A stretch of 64,000 nucleotides of DNA from an uncultured bacterium (lineage in GTDB: Bacteria; Planctomycetota; UBA8742; UBA2392). The notes beneath the pieces are model-generated. The model ran no database searches. It was not told the DNA's origin and saw nothing but the letters and a program-made list of their open reading frames with translations. Of the stretch, positions 34,456 through 42,882 are shown piece by piece. The stretch is from the NCBI GenBank assembly GCA_938014885.1, contig CALLQI010000004.1, positions 405,214-469,213 on the forward strand, written 5' to 3'. The translations under genes were made by a program, and so were the position numbers. Positions within the stretch are counted from its first letter, which is position 1, and each line of letters starts with the position of its first letter.

Positions 34456-36144
34456 ATGAAGCCGGACCTCGAAATCGCGCGCGCCGCCAAGCTTGAAAAC
34501 ATCGAAGTCATCGCCAAACGCTACGGCATCAACCGCGACGAGCTTGAACTTTACGGCGACGTGAAGGCCAAAGTGAAGCTGTCGATCATCGACCGGCTGA
34601 AAGATCGCCCCAACGGCAAGTTCATCGACATCACCGCAATCAGCCCCACACCACTGGGCGAAGGCAAGACCACCAACACCATCGGCGTCACAATGGGGCT
34701 GACCCACATCGGCAAGAAGGCCGCCTGCTGCATCCGGCAGGCCAGCCTGGGCCCGGTGTTCGGCATCAAGGGCGGCGCGGCGGGCGGCGGGCAGGCACAG
34801 GTGATTCCGCCTGAAGACCTGAACATTCACCTTACCGGCGACATCCACGCGGTGCAGGCTGCCAACAACCTGGCCTGCGCATTTCTGGATAACCACATCT
34901 TCAACGGCAACGCACTGGGCATCGACGTTGACTCAATCAACCTGCGCCGCGGCATGGACATCAACGACCGCGACCTGCGCAACATCATCACCGGCCTGCA
35001 CGGCAATGGCATCCCGCGTGAAACCGGCTTTGACATCGCCGTCGCCAGCGAAGTGATGGCCATCCTGGCCCTGGCCGAGAATTTGAAGGACCTGCGCCAG
35101 CGCCTCGGCCGCATGGTGGTGGGCTTCAACAATGAGGGCAAGGCGGTCACCGCCGAAGACATCAAAGTTGCCGGCGCCATGACGGCGATTCTGCGCGACG
35201 CAATCAAGCCGAACATCCTGCAGACGATCGGCGGCAGCCTCGCGTTCGTGCACTGCGGCCCGTTTGCCAATATCGCCCACGGCAACAGCAGCGTCGTGGC
35301 CGACCGCGTTGCCTTGAAGGTTGCCGATTACGTGGTCACCGAATCAGGCTTCGGTGCCGACATGGGTGCCGAGAAGTTCATGAACATCAAGTGCCGCCAA
35401 AGCGGCCTGGTGCCTGACGCCGTGGGCCTTGTCGCCACCGTGCGCGCGCTGAAGTCAAACAGCGGCAAGTTCAAGGTGGTCGCGGGCAAGCCGCTGCCGG
35501 AAGGTCTGGTGAAGGAAGACCTCGATGCCCTGCGCGCCGGTCTGCCGAACTTGACGCGGCACATCCGCAACATGAAGGCCTTTGGCGTGCCCGTGGTTGT
35601 GGCCATCAACAGCTTCGGCACAGAAAGCCCCGCCGAAATCGAAATGGTCAAGAAGGCCGCCCGTGAGGCCGGAGCCAGCGACTGCGTAATCAGCGAAGTA
35701 TTCGCCAAGGGCGGCGCGGGCGGGGCCGAGTTCGCCAAGGCGCTGGTGAAGGCCTGCGACGAGCCACGCAACTTCAAACTCACGTACGAAGACAAAGCCC
35801 CGATCAAGAAGAAGGTTGAGGCCATCGCGACCAAGATTTACGGGGCCGCGAGCGTGGACTTCAGCCCCGAAGCCAGCAAACGCATCAAGGCCTTCGAAGA
35901 GGCCGGCTTCGGCCACCTGCCGGTGTGCATGGCCAAGACGCAATACAGCTTCAGCCACGACGCGAAACTGCTGGGCGCGCCGGAAGGCTTCACGCTGCCG
36001 ATCCGCGACGCAAGGCTGAGCGCCGGGGCAGGCTTCGTATACCTGCTGTGCGGCGACATGATGACGATGCCCGGCCTCGGCAAAAACCCCGGCGGCCAGA
36101 ACATCGACATCAACGAAAAAGGCGAAATCGTGGGGATGTTCTAG
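34456..36144 (+). CDS. fhs: Formate--tetrahydrofolate ligase
   Basis: A 562-residue ATP-dependent ligase that makes 10-formyl-THF from formate, feeding purine synthesis and one-carbon metabolism. The P-loop-like TPLGEGKTTNT is at residues 65-75, followed by family stretches IRQASLGPVFGIKGGAAGGG and HLTGDIHAVQAANNL. Length is normal for the family. A ribosome-binding site (AGGAG) precedes the ATG. It ends in a strong terminator at 36179. Confidence 0.96.
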   Translation: MKPDLEIARAAKLENIEVIAKRYGINRDELELYGDVKAKVKLSIIDRLKDRPNGKFIDITAISPTPLGEGKTTNTIGVTMGLTHIGKKAACCIRQASLGPVFGIKGGAAGGGQAQVIPPEDLNIHLTGDIHAVQAANNLACAFLDNHIFNGNALGIDVDSINLRRGMDINDRDLRNIITGLHGNGIPRETGFDIAVASEVMAILALAENLKDLRQRLGRMVVGFNNEGKAVTAEDIKVAGAMTAILRDAIKPNILQTIGGSLAFVHCGPFANIAHGNSSVVADRVALKVADYVVTESGFGADMGAEKFMNIKCRQSGLVPDAVGLVATVRALKSNSGKFKVVAGKPLPEGLVKEDLDALRAGLPNLTRHIRNMKAFGVPVVVAINSFGTESPAEIEMVKKAAREAGASDCVISEVFAKGGAGGAEFAKALVKACDEPRNFKLTYEDKAPIKKKVEAIATKIYGAASVDFSPEASKRIKAFEEAGFGHLPVCMAKTQYSFSHDAKLLGAPEGFTLPIRDARLSAGAGFVYLLCGDMMTMPGLGKNPGGQNIDINEKGEIVGMF

Positions 36145-36178
36145 GACCGCGGGCATCCTGCCCGCAGCTTCAAAACTC

Positions 36179-36213
36179 AGCGGCCGAAGGCATTGCCTTC
36201 GGCCGCTTTCTGT
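36179..36213 (+). terminator. Rho-independent terminator after fhs
   Basis: A perfect 13-bp stem (36179-36191 with 36195-36207), a 3-nt loop and a T-rich tail (TTTCTGTT). It lies between convergent fhs and rsfS. Confidence 0.85.
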
Positions 36214-36227
36214 TGGGATTGTGCGCT

Positions 36228-36605
36228 TTACGCCGCTTCGCTGGTTTCGATTACCCGGGCGTCGGACCAGGTTTGTTCTATGGCGTAGTACTGGCGGGCT
36301 TCTTCGCGGAAGACGTGCACTACGATGTCGCCGTAGTCGATCAGCACCCACCAGCCGTCTTCGCGGCCTTCGACACCGATCGGCGTGCGTTCGTGCTCTT
36401 TTAGCGCGCGGCGTACTTCGTCGGCTATGGCGCGCGCATTCACGTCGCTGCCGGCGGTGCAGATCACGAAGTAGTCGGCCACAATCGTCAGGCCCGAAAC
36501 GTCAAGCAGGCGCAGGTCGTAGGCCTTCTTCTCGGCGCAGGCCTCAAAGGCCCGGCGGGCGGATGCGAGTGATTCGATGGCTCGTTCTCCGGTTCGGGGA
36601 CGCAC
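36228..36605 (-). CDS. rsfS: Ribosomal silencing factor RsfS (Iojap family)
   Basis: A 125-residue protein that binds uL14 and blocks 30S-50S joining during starvation. Family motifs are visible: YDLRLLDVSGLTIVADYFVI, CTAGSDVNARAIADEV, GREDGWWVLIDYGDIVVH and VFREEARQYYAIEQTWSD. The N-terminus of about 20 residues is unremarkable. It is convergent with fhs and lies downstream of the selenoprotein pair on the same strand, though separated by a hairpin at 36736. Confidence 0.94.
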   Translation of the reverse strand: MRPRTGERAIESLASARRAFEACAEKKAYDLRLLDVSGLTIVADYFVICTAGSDVNARAIADEVRRALKEHERTPIGVEGREDGWWVLIDYGDIVVHVFREEARQYYAIEQTWSDARVIETSEAA

Positions 36606-36735
36606 TGCACACCTCTATTCTGGAATCTGGGCGTCCAACTTTCGACCCCCAATCTGGCCGTTATCTCAACCTCTTCAACGGTCGCCCGGCCGCCAAGGTT
36701 TCAGAACGGTCCGGCCAATTCCCCGCGCAACGGAA

Positions 36736-36761
36736 CAGGGGCGACGCTGCCGTCGCCCCTG
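36736..36761 (-). terminator. Hairpin downstream of the first UGA-containing gene
   Basis: An 11-bp perfect stem (36736-36746 with 36751-36761) and 4-nt loop lie 26 nt after the stop of the minus-strand gene at 36787. There is no strong U tract. Confidence 0.5.
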
Positions 36762-36786
36762 CATGTGCTCCGCTTGCGGCCACAGT

Positions 36787-37791
36787 TCATTCCAGGGCGT
36801 CAGCCAGCTTGATCGCCTCTTCTGCTGCGGCCGTGCCCTCGTGCTTCTTGGCGAACTTGTTCAGCGCGGTCTTTCGGGTCTGGTTGTCCTTGGCCTTCTG
36901 GTTTTCTTCCATTGTCTTGGCCAGCGCGTCCCAAGCCTTCAGTTCAGCTTTCACCGCCTTGTCGGCCTTCAGCTCAGTGACTTCGGCCTTGGTGTCGCAG
37001 CCGGGCAGGCCCTTGTACGCCTTGCCTTGCAGCTCTTCGAGCCAGCGGATCGCGTCGTGGTAGCGCCGGGATTCCTTGGCTGCGTCGATCTTCTCGCGCA
37101 TCCGCGACAGGTGCTCATCGACGGCGAACACGACCTCGTCGGCGTCGGCCACGGCTTCGGAATTGTCCGGGTTGGCTTCGCGGGCTTTCAATGCCTGCTC
37201 GCGCGCCTGTGCGTACTCGCCCTTTTCGAAGGCCGTAGCAGCCGCAACCACCGGTGCCGCGACGTCAAGGCGCTTGAGCTTGGGGTACTTAATGCGCGCG
37301 ATCTGCTTGCGGACTTCGGCCTCATATCCCGTCTTGCCCTGGAACACGACCTTGCCTTCGGGGCTGATCACGTAGGCGTAAGGCAGCGTCACGCGACCGT
37401 TCTGGTCATAGCCCACGAAGTTGCAGTCAAGGCGCTGCGGGATCGGGAAGTGCAGGCCGCGGTCGGCGGCGTACTTCACGATCTCGTCCTTGGTGAACTC
37501 CTGCGCCTGGATCAGGAACATCGAGAACGCGGTGTCCTTGAACTCCTGATAGAACTTTTCATTGGAAGGCAACGCCTTCACGCAGGGCGGTCAGTTGGGG
37601 CCCCAATACTTCAGCAGGATCACGTTGCCCTTGCACTTTGCCAGGGTGTTGGCTTCGGGCTCATTCACGCAGACCGTGGCCTCGAAGTTGGGCGCATCCT
37701 TGCCCAGCAGGTCCACATACTGCGCAAAGGCCGGCGCGCAGAAGCACGCCAGCAGAACCGCCACAAGTTTCGTTTGCCACGTCGTCCGCAT
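36787..37791 (-). CDS. Probable selenoprotein A: secreted thioredoxin-like protein with UPPC motif
   Basis: A 334-codon gene read through one in-frame UGA (37591-37593, codon 67). The ATG at 37791 has GGGAG upstream and starts a signal peptide (MRTTWQTKLVAVLLA...AFAQ). The mature part is TlpA/thioredoxin-like: KGNVILLKYWGPN, then U67-P-P-C70, then VKALPSNEKFYQEF, and later LPYAYVISPEGKVVFQGK, the usual cis-Pro strand. UGA stands where the first active-site Cys belongs. A lysine/alanine-rich helical domain fills residues ~165-334. A SECIS-like hairpin follows the UGA. The frame is open on both sides and the paralog shares the UGA, which argues against a pseudogene. Sec incorporation is inferred. 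Confidence 0.85.
37565..37593 (-). promoter_or_regulatory. Bacterial SECIS-like element, gene A
   Basis: From the UGA (37593-37591) 17 nt lead to a 3-nt GUU loop (37573-37571) closed by the 6-bp stem GAAGGC/GCCUUC. A loop starting with G at 16-37 nt from the UGA fits the known bacterial SECIS consensus. Confidence 0.7.
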
Positions 37792-37863
37792 AGTCAGCTC
37801 CCTGCCAGCTACGTGACGGAAAAGCCGTCGGCCTTACGTTGAATACAAACAGCCGGGAATGCA

Positions 37864-37888
37864 AACGGCCCGGCAGTGCCGGGCCGTT
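37864..37888 (-). terminator. Terminator hairpin between the two UGA-containing genes
   Basis: A perfect 11-bp GC-rich stem (37864-37874 with 37878-37888), 3-nt loop, followed on the minus strand by TTTGCATTCC. It lies 14 nt after the stop of gene B and suggests that B and A are separate transcripts. Confidence 0.7.
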
Positions 37889-37901
37889 CGTGTGGGTTCA
37901 G

Positions 37902-38897
37902 TTACTCAAGCTCAGAGGCCAGCTTGATCGCTTCGTCTGCAGCAGCCGTGCCCTCATTCTTCTTGGCGAAGTTGTTGAGCGCGGTCTTCTTGGACTGGTT
38001 GTCCTTGGCCTTCTTGTTCTCTTCCAGCGTCTTGGCCAAGCCGTCCCAGGCCTTCAGTTCCTTGCTGACTTCCTTGTCCTTCTTCAATTCCTTGAGCTCG
38101 GTCGCGGCCGCTTCGGCCACTTCCATGCCCTTGAAGCCCTTGCCGCTGAGCTCTGTCAGTGCGGCCACTGTTTCGTGGTAGCGCTTGGCGGCCTTGGTGT
38201 CGTCGGCCTTCTTGCGCAGGCTGGCTGCCTTGGCGTCAACACGGGCGATGATCCAGTCCGCGTCGGCGACAACGGCTTCCTTGTCGGCTTCTTTTTCCTT
38301 CAGCTTCAAGGCGTCTTCGCGGGCGCCGGCGAAGTCGCCGGTGCCGAACTTGGTGGCCGCCTTTTCGGCTTCCTTCACGACTTCCAGCTTGCCCAAGCCG
38401 GGGTACTTGATGCGGGCCAGCTCTTTGCTGATCACGGCCTCATAGCCCTTGCGGCCTTCCCAGGCGACCTTGCCGTCCGGGCCGATCACGAAGGCGTATG
38501 GCAGGCCGCTCCAGCCGTTGCGGTAGCCGTTGAAGTTCGCGTCGCCGTGCGGGCAGGGAACTTCAATCCCGCGCGCGGCCAGGAACTTCTCGGTTTCAGC
38601 GCGGTCGTGGCTTTGGGCGTAGACGATGAACACGTGCAGGCCCTTGCCCTTGTGTTCGTTGTAAAGTGCATTGATTGAAGGCAACGCCTTCACGCAGGGC
38701 CCTCAGTTGATCCCCCAGTACTTGATGAGGATCACGTCGCCCTTGCACTGTTCAAAGGTCGTGGCCTCAGGTTTATTGATGCAGTTGCCCGCGTCGAAGG
38801 TGGGGGCATCTTTGCCCACCAACGACTCCTGCGCGAAGGCTGGCGTGGCCAGCATCGCGAGGGCCAGCAGCAGCATTGTGCGCCGGAGTTTGATCAT
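37902..38897 (-). CDS. Probable selenoprotein B: secreted thioredoxin-like protein with UGPC motif
   Basis: A 331-codon paralog of the adjacent gene, with one in-frame UGA (38703-38705, codon 65). The ATG at 38897 has GGGAGAG upstream and begins a signal peptide (MIKLRRTMLLLALAMLAT, PAFAQ). It then reads LVGKDAPTFDAGNC, CKGDVILIKYWGIN, U65-G-P-C68, VKALPSINALYNEHKGKGLH and LPYAFVIGPDGKVAWEGR: a TlpA-type fold with Sec in place of the first CxxC cysteine. The C-terminal 170 residues form a Lys/Ala/Glu-rich helical region whose tail (EGTAAADEAIKLASELE) matches gene A. Likely an exported redox protein; partner unknown. Confidence 0.87.
38677..38705 (-). promoter_or_regulatory. Bacterial SECIS-like element, gene B
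   Basis: Same arrangement as in gene A: 17 nt from the UGA to a GUU loop on a 6-bp GAAGGC/GCCUUC stem. The 20 nt spanning the Cys codon and the hairpin are identical in both paralogs even though adjacent codons differ. Confidence 0.72.
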
Positions 38898-39054
38898 GTT
38901 GCTCTCCCGATAAAGCACCGAAGGGTCCCAATAGGGAACCCACAACTATAGTGAATGTTTCCAGAAAACTCTAACTCGCAGATTTCAAGTCCGCCAACCG
39001 TTGTTACCACTGCTAGTACGCACTGCCTGTTATCCACCCGCAAGAAATCGCGCA

Positions 39055-41283
39055 ATGCCTTTAGTGACCGTATCTAACGTCTCGATGCACTACGGCGGGC
39101 CTGACCTGCTCCGGGGCATCACTTTGGACGTTGAGCCCGGCCAGAAGATCGGGTTGATCGGCCAAAATGGCACCGGTAAGTCTACTTTACTCAAGCTGAT
39201 CGCCGGCAAGATCGAACCGGTCGCCGGCGAACTGCACCGCCAGCGCAACCTCAACGTCGCCTACCAGGCTCAGGAATTTGAATGCACGCCGGGCAGCACA
39301 GTGGTTCATGAACTTCGCAAGCTGTTTGCCGTCCACGACGCCCGCCAGCAACGCCTGCACAAACTGGAAGAACGCCTCGCCGCCGGCGAGGACGTGCTGG
39401 CCGACTACGAACGCCTGCAACACGAACACGAATCAGCCGGCGGCTATGAAGTCGAGCTGCGCATCGAACAGGTGCTGACGGGCCTTGGCCTGCCGCGCAG
39501 CGCATGGTCCCAGCCAATCGAAACCTTCAGCGGCGGCGAACGCAACATCATCGCGCTGGCCCGCATCCTGCTGCAGGCGCCGGACCTGATGCTGCTGGAT
39601 GAGCCCAGCAACCACCTCGACATGGAAGGCATCGAGTGGTTCATCCAGTTCATGCGCCGCACTGAGGCCGCCGTCGTAATGGTCAGCCACAACCGCCACT
39701 TGCTGGACGCCACGTGCACGGAAATCTGGGAGCTTCACGGCCGCAAGATCACCCGCTGGGCGGGCAATTACAGTGACTTCACGCGGCAAAAGGCTGAGGC
39801 GCTGGCACTGCAAGAGCGGCAATACAAGGCGCAGCAGAACCTGATCAAGCGCATCCAGTTCCAGGCGCGGCGACTGCTCGATATGGCGCGCGCCTACGAC
39901 GACCCGGGCCAGGCCAAACGCGCCAAGTCGATGCTGATGCGCATCGAGCAGATGGACAAGATCGAAGCCCCGGACAAAGGCGAACGCCGCTTCCACGCCA
40001 GCCTCAGCGACGGCCGGTTCAAAGGGCACATGGCGCTGGAAGTGTCGGGCCTGAACATTGAAGTGGGGGGGAACCCCGGTCCGGCGTCTGGGGTGCGGAG
40101 TGCGGAGTCAGGAACGACGAGTCCCGAGTCTGGAGTGCGGAGTGCGGAGTCAACAATCACTACTCGTCCTGACGCAGTTGAGGTAGTTGACGCAGGACAT
40201 GGGACCAGGAACACGGCACACAGTACCAACGACGCCGCACGCCGCACGCCAGACGCCGCACCCCGCACGCCAGACGCCGCGCCCCGCACGCCAGACGCCG
40301 CACCCCGCACACCAGACACCGCACGCAGTCTGTTGTCAAACGCCGCCCTCACCATCGAGTTCGGCCAGCGTGTGGCGCTCGTCGGCCCCAACGGCAGCGG
40401 CAAGACCACACTTTTCCGCGCGATCCTGAACCATGCCAACTGGGAGGCCCCGGACATCGACGTGCACGAGGGCCCGTTTCACATTGCCGGCCGCATCCGC
40501 TCCGGCAAGAGCGCGGTCATCGGGGACTACAGCCAGATTCACGGCCATTCGCTGGATGAATCGGCGACGCTGCTGCAGTGGTTTCTGGACGTCACCAACC
40601 TGCGCCACGAAGAGGCCGCGAAGCTGCTGCATCGCTTCCTGTTCAGTCGCGACGACCTCGAACGCACCATCGGCACGCTGAGCGGCGGCGAGAAAAGCCG
40701 GCTGCAACTGGCGCGGCTGGTGCATGAGGGCGCGAACTTTTTGATGCTGGATGAGCCCACCAACCACCTCGACATCCAGGCCTGCGAGCAGCTTGAGGAA
40801 ATGCTCGACGAGTTCGAAGGCACGCTGCTGATCATCAGCCACGACCGTTACTTCCTCGACAAGCTGGTCAATCGCGTGATCGAACTCAAGGACTGCGGCC
40901 TGCAACCCTTCAACGGCACCTTCGCCGAATGGTGGCAGGAAAAGCACCAGCAGGCGCAGCAATCACGCGGCACGCTGCAACTGCACAGCCAAAAGACCGC
41001 GGCCGCGCGGCGCAGCGAAAGCGCGCAGGCCCGCGAAGAGCTGAAGGCGCACCAGCGCGAGCAGCACCGGATGAAGAACCAGTTGAAGCAGCTCGAGGCC
41101 CGGATCGAAAAGCTCGAGACAAAACAGGCTGAGCTGGAACTAAGCCTGGCAGAAGCGTTCTCAGCCGACGGCAAAGTCAACGCCGCCGAAGCGCAGAAAC
41201 TGCACACAGCATTTGAGGCCGTGAAAACCGAAATCGCCAAGCTGTACGGCGAGTGGGAAGCGCTGGCAGCCGCCGTGGAGTAG
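39055..41283 (+). CDS. ABC-F family ATPase with expanded inter-domain linker
   Basis: About 742 residues from the ATG at 39055. Two soluble ABC domains: the first with LIGQNGTGKSTLL, FSGGERN and LLDEPSNHLD; the second with LVGPNGSGKTTLF, LSGGEKSRLQLARL and LDEPTNHLD. There are no membrane segments. ABC-F proteins act on the ribosome (EttA, Uup) or protect it from antibiotics. The C-terminal coiled coil resembles Uup/YdiF. The linker between domains contains an unusual low-complexity insert (40068-40330) with repeated RTPDAAP units derived from an intergenic-type repeat, so the protein is ~90 residues longer than usual. Confidence 0.9.
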   Translation: MPLVTVSNVSMHYGGPDLLRGITLDVEPGQKIGLIGQNGTGKSTLLKLIAGKIEPVAGELHRQRNLNVAYQAQEFECTPGSTVVHELRKLFAVHDARQQRLHKLEERLAAGEDVLADYERLQHEHESAGGYEVELRIEQVLTGLGLPRSAWSQPIETFSGGERNIIALARILLQAPDLMLLDEPSNHLDMEGIEWFIQFMRRTEAAVVMVSHNRHLLDATCTEIWELHGRKITRWAGNYSDFTRQKAEALALQERQYKAQQNLIKRIQFQARRLLDMARAYDDPGQAKRAKSMLMRIEQMDKIEAPDKGERRFHASLSDGRFKGHMALEVSGLNIEVGGNPGPASGVRSAESGTTSPESGVRSAESTITTRPDAVEVVDAGHGTRNTAHSTNDAARRTPDAAPRTPDAAPRTPDAAPRTPDTARSLLSNAALTIEFGQRVALVGPNGSGKTTLFRAILNHANWEAPDIDVHEGPFHIAGRIRSGKSAVIGDYSQIHGHSLDESATLLQWFLDVTNLRHEEAAKLLHRFLFSRDDLERTIGTLSGGEKSRLQLARLVHEGANFLMLDEPTNHLDIQACEQLEEMLDEFEGTLLIISHDRYFLDKLVNRVIELKDCGLQPFNGTFAEWWQEKHQQAQQSRGTLQLHSQKTAAARRSESAQAREELKAHQREQHRMKNQLKQLEARIEKLETKQAELELSLAEAFSADGKVNAAEAQKLHTAFEAVKTEIAKLYGEWEALAAAVE
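40080..40330 (+). repeat. Low-complexity tandem repeats inside the ABC-F linker
   Basis: First part: GGAGTGCGGAGTCAGG-type repeats (40092-40150). Second part: about five units of a 21-bp CGCACGCCAGACGCCGCACCC-like sequence (40240-40325) coding RTPDAAP. All are in frame with no stop. Confidence 0.85.
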
Positions 41284-41711
41284 GCGGGGGCAGGGGGCTT
41301 AGGGTTTGGGGCTTAGGGTTTGGGGCTTGGGGTTAGGGGCCTACGGACTTCGCCACTAGTCTTCACCCTCCCGCGTCAAGACTCCCGCCTCCCGCCTTGG
41401 CTATTGCCTTCAGGCCCAACGGGCCGCCTCTTTCAGCCCAGGCCGCAGGCCTGGGTTTGGTGTGCGCCCCGCGAATCCGACCCTGAAGGGGTCGTTCACC
41501 CATACTTCTTGAACCGGCCTTACAGGCCGGAGCTGCCATGGGGGCACAATCCCGGGCCTTCGGCCCGGGCTGTTAGAACGGCCCCTTCAGGGCCGAACTG
41601 CCTGCGGCCTTGGGGCTTGTGTGCGGAACCGGGGGATGGAGCTTTGGAGCCTGAGACTGGCACTCGGAACACCACGTGCTACCCCAAATCCCCAATCTCG
41701 AACCTCCAAAC
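41284..41711. other. 428-bp gene-free region: G-rich repeats then a cluster of small palindromes
   Basis: The first ~60 bp are GGGGCTTAGGGTTTGGGG variants, followed by CTCCCGCCTC repeats to 41400. From 41412 to 41595 come six short palindromes. The rest to 41711 is low-complexity (AACCTCCAAAC) without coding support. Confidence 0.7.
41412..41595. repeat. Cluster of six short GC-rich palindromes (REP-like)
   Basis: Palindromes at 41412-41424 (GGCCC/GGGCC), 41437-41455 (CCCAGGCC/GGCCTGGG), 41479-41493 (GACCC/GGGTC), 41514-41530 (CCGGCCT/AGGCCGG), 41551-41569 (CCCGGGCC/GGCCCGGG) and 41579-41595 (CGGCCC/GGGCCG). Each has a 3-5-nt loop. Confidence 0.75.
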
Positions 41712-42410
41712 TCAATCGAGATCAAACATCAGGATCTCGGCGTCCTGCCCGTCTTCCAGCATCAGCTCGCGCACGTCTTCCACGGCCGCTCCGTCGCCGG
41801 TTTCGAGCTTCTGCCCGTTCAGCCTGGCGCTGCCCTTCGTGATCTGCACCCAGGCCGCGTGGCCGTCCGGCAGCTCATAGCGCAGGCTTTCGCCGGCACC
41901 CAGCCGGGCCGCGAACAGCTTCGTGTCGGCGTTGATCGTGACACTGCCCTGCGCGCCGTCGGGGCTTGCGACCAATACCCAGCGGCCGCTTTCGTCGTGA
42001 CCCGGCAGCGCTTTCTCTTCATAGCCCGGCTTGATGCCCTTGTGCTTGGGCATGATCCAGATCTGGTACAGGTGCGTCGTGGTGTCGGGCAGCGGGTTGG
42101 CTTCGCTGTGGAAGACCCCCGTGCCCGCGCTCATGCGCTGCACAATCCCCGGCTTGATGATGCCGTGGTTGCCCATGCTGTCGCGGTGTTCCAAAGCACC
42201 CTGCAGCACGTACGTGACGATTTCCATGTCGCGGTGCGGGTGCATCGGAAAGCCCGAGCCCCCGGCGACAAAGTCTTCGTTCATCACGCGCAACGCCCGA
42301 AACCGGTGGTGCGCCGGGTCGTAGTAGTCGGCAAACGAAAACGTGTGCCAGGTCTTCAGCCAGCCGTGGTCAGCGTGGCCGCGATCATCCGCCTTGCGAA
42401 TCCGAATCAT
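41712..42410 (-). CDS. Pirin family protein (YhhW-type)
   Basis: A 232-residue bicupin. The iron ligands of the N-terminal cupin are H57 and H59 (in MHPHRDMEIVTYVLQG) and H101 and E103 (in GTGVFHSE), at pirin positions. YhhW/pirin proteins have quercetinase activity or act as redox-sensitive regulators. I start at the ATG at 42410, which has an AGGGGG box 7 nt upstream, rather than the TTG at 42416. It is divergent from a small monooxygenase-fold gene; a palindromic sequence lies between them. Confidence 0.9.
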   Translation of the reverse strand: MIRIRKADDRGHADHGWLKTWHTFSFADYYDPAHHRFRALRVMNEDFVAGGSGFPMHPHRDMEIVTYVLQGALEHRDSMGNHGIIKPGIVQRMSAGTGVFHSEANPLPDTTTHLYQIWIMPKHKGIKPGYEEKALPGHDESGRWVLVASPDGAQGSVTINADTKLFAARLGAGESLRYELPDGHAAWVQITKGSARLNGQKLETGDGAAVEDVRELMLEDGQDAEILMFDLD

Positions 42411-42442
42411 GGCCAACCCCCTGTGTCAGTGTACACCACAAT

Positions 42443-42465
42443 AACAGTTCGATATAGAACGATAT
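42443..42465. promoter_or_regulatory. Possible regulator-binding palindrome between pirin and monooxygenase genes
   Basis: GTTCGATATAGAAC is nearly palindromic, and the plus strand continues GATATT. Its reverse complement contains ATCGTTCTAT, which resembles ATCGTTCGAT upstream of the marR gene (11528-11537). Confidence 0.35.
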
Positions 42466-42529
42466 TCCCCGCGCCGGCAGCACTACCCAACCAGACCCAG
42501 GCAATCCACAATCCGGGCAGGAGCCACCC

Positions 42530-42835
42530 ATGCTTACCGTCATCGCCAAGATTCGCGCCCGCATCGGCCGCGAAGCCGAAGTCGAGGCCGAACTGCGCAA
42601 GCTGGTCGCGCCCACGCGGGCTGAGGCCGGCTGCATCAACTACGACCTGCACCAAAGTGACACTGAGCCCACGGTGTTTGTCTTCTACGAAAACTGGACC
42701 AGCCGCGAGGCCCTGAAGGCCCACGCCGCCAGCCCCCACATGCAGGCCTGGGCGGCGATCCAGGGGCCGCTGCTGCAGCACGGGGTCGAAGTCAACCTGT
42801 TTCAGATGCTGACCGACGCGCCCTGGCTGCGTTGA
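42530..42835 (+). CDS. Antibiotic biosynthesis monooxygenase-domain protein (YgiN-like)
   Basis: A 101-residue ferredoxin-like dimeric barrel. The pattern LTVIAKIRARIGREAEVEAE, LRKLVAPTRAEAGCINYDLH, FVFYENWTSREALKAH and the C-terminal HxxA/S-PHM motif is typical of the ABM family and closest to quinol monooxygenase YgiN-type proteins. Together with the divergent pirin gene this looks like a small quinone/aromatic stress module. The ATG is preceded by GGAG. Confidence 0.88.
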   Translation: MLTVIAKIRARIGREAEVEAELRKLVAPTRAEAGCINYDLHQSDTEPTVFVFYENWTSREALKAHAASPHMQAWAAIQGPLLQHGVEVNLFQMLTDAPWLR

Positions 42836-42882
42836 TCGCGGTCGGCACTGGCATTTGCCTGCGGCCCGCGTAAAGTTTGGGC

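Noticed and set aside
36787..37791. Reading the UGA in this gene as a nonsense mutation or sequencing error that makes a pseudogene
   Set aside because: The neighbouring paralog has UGA at the homologous codon, the downstream frame is intact and conserved, and a SECIS-like hairpin follows in both.
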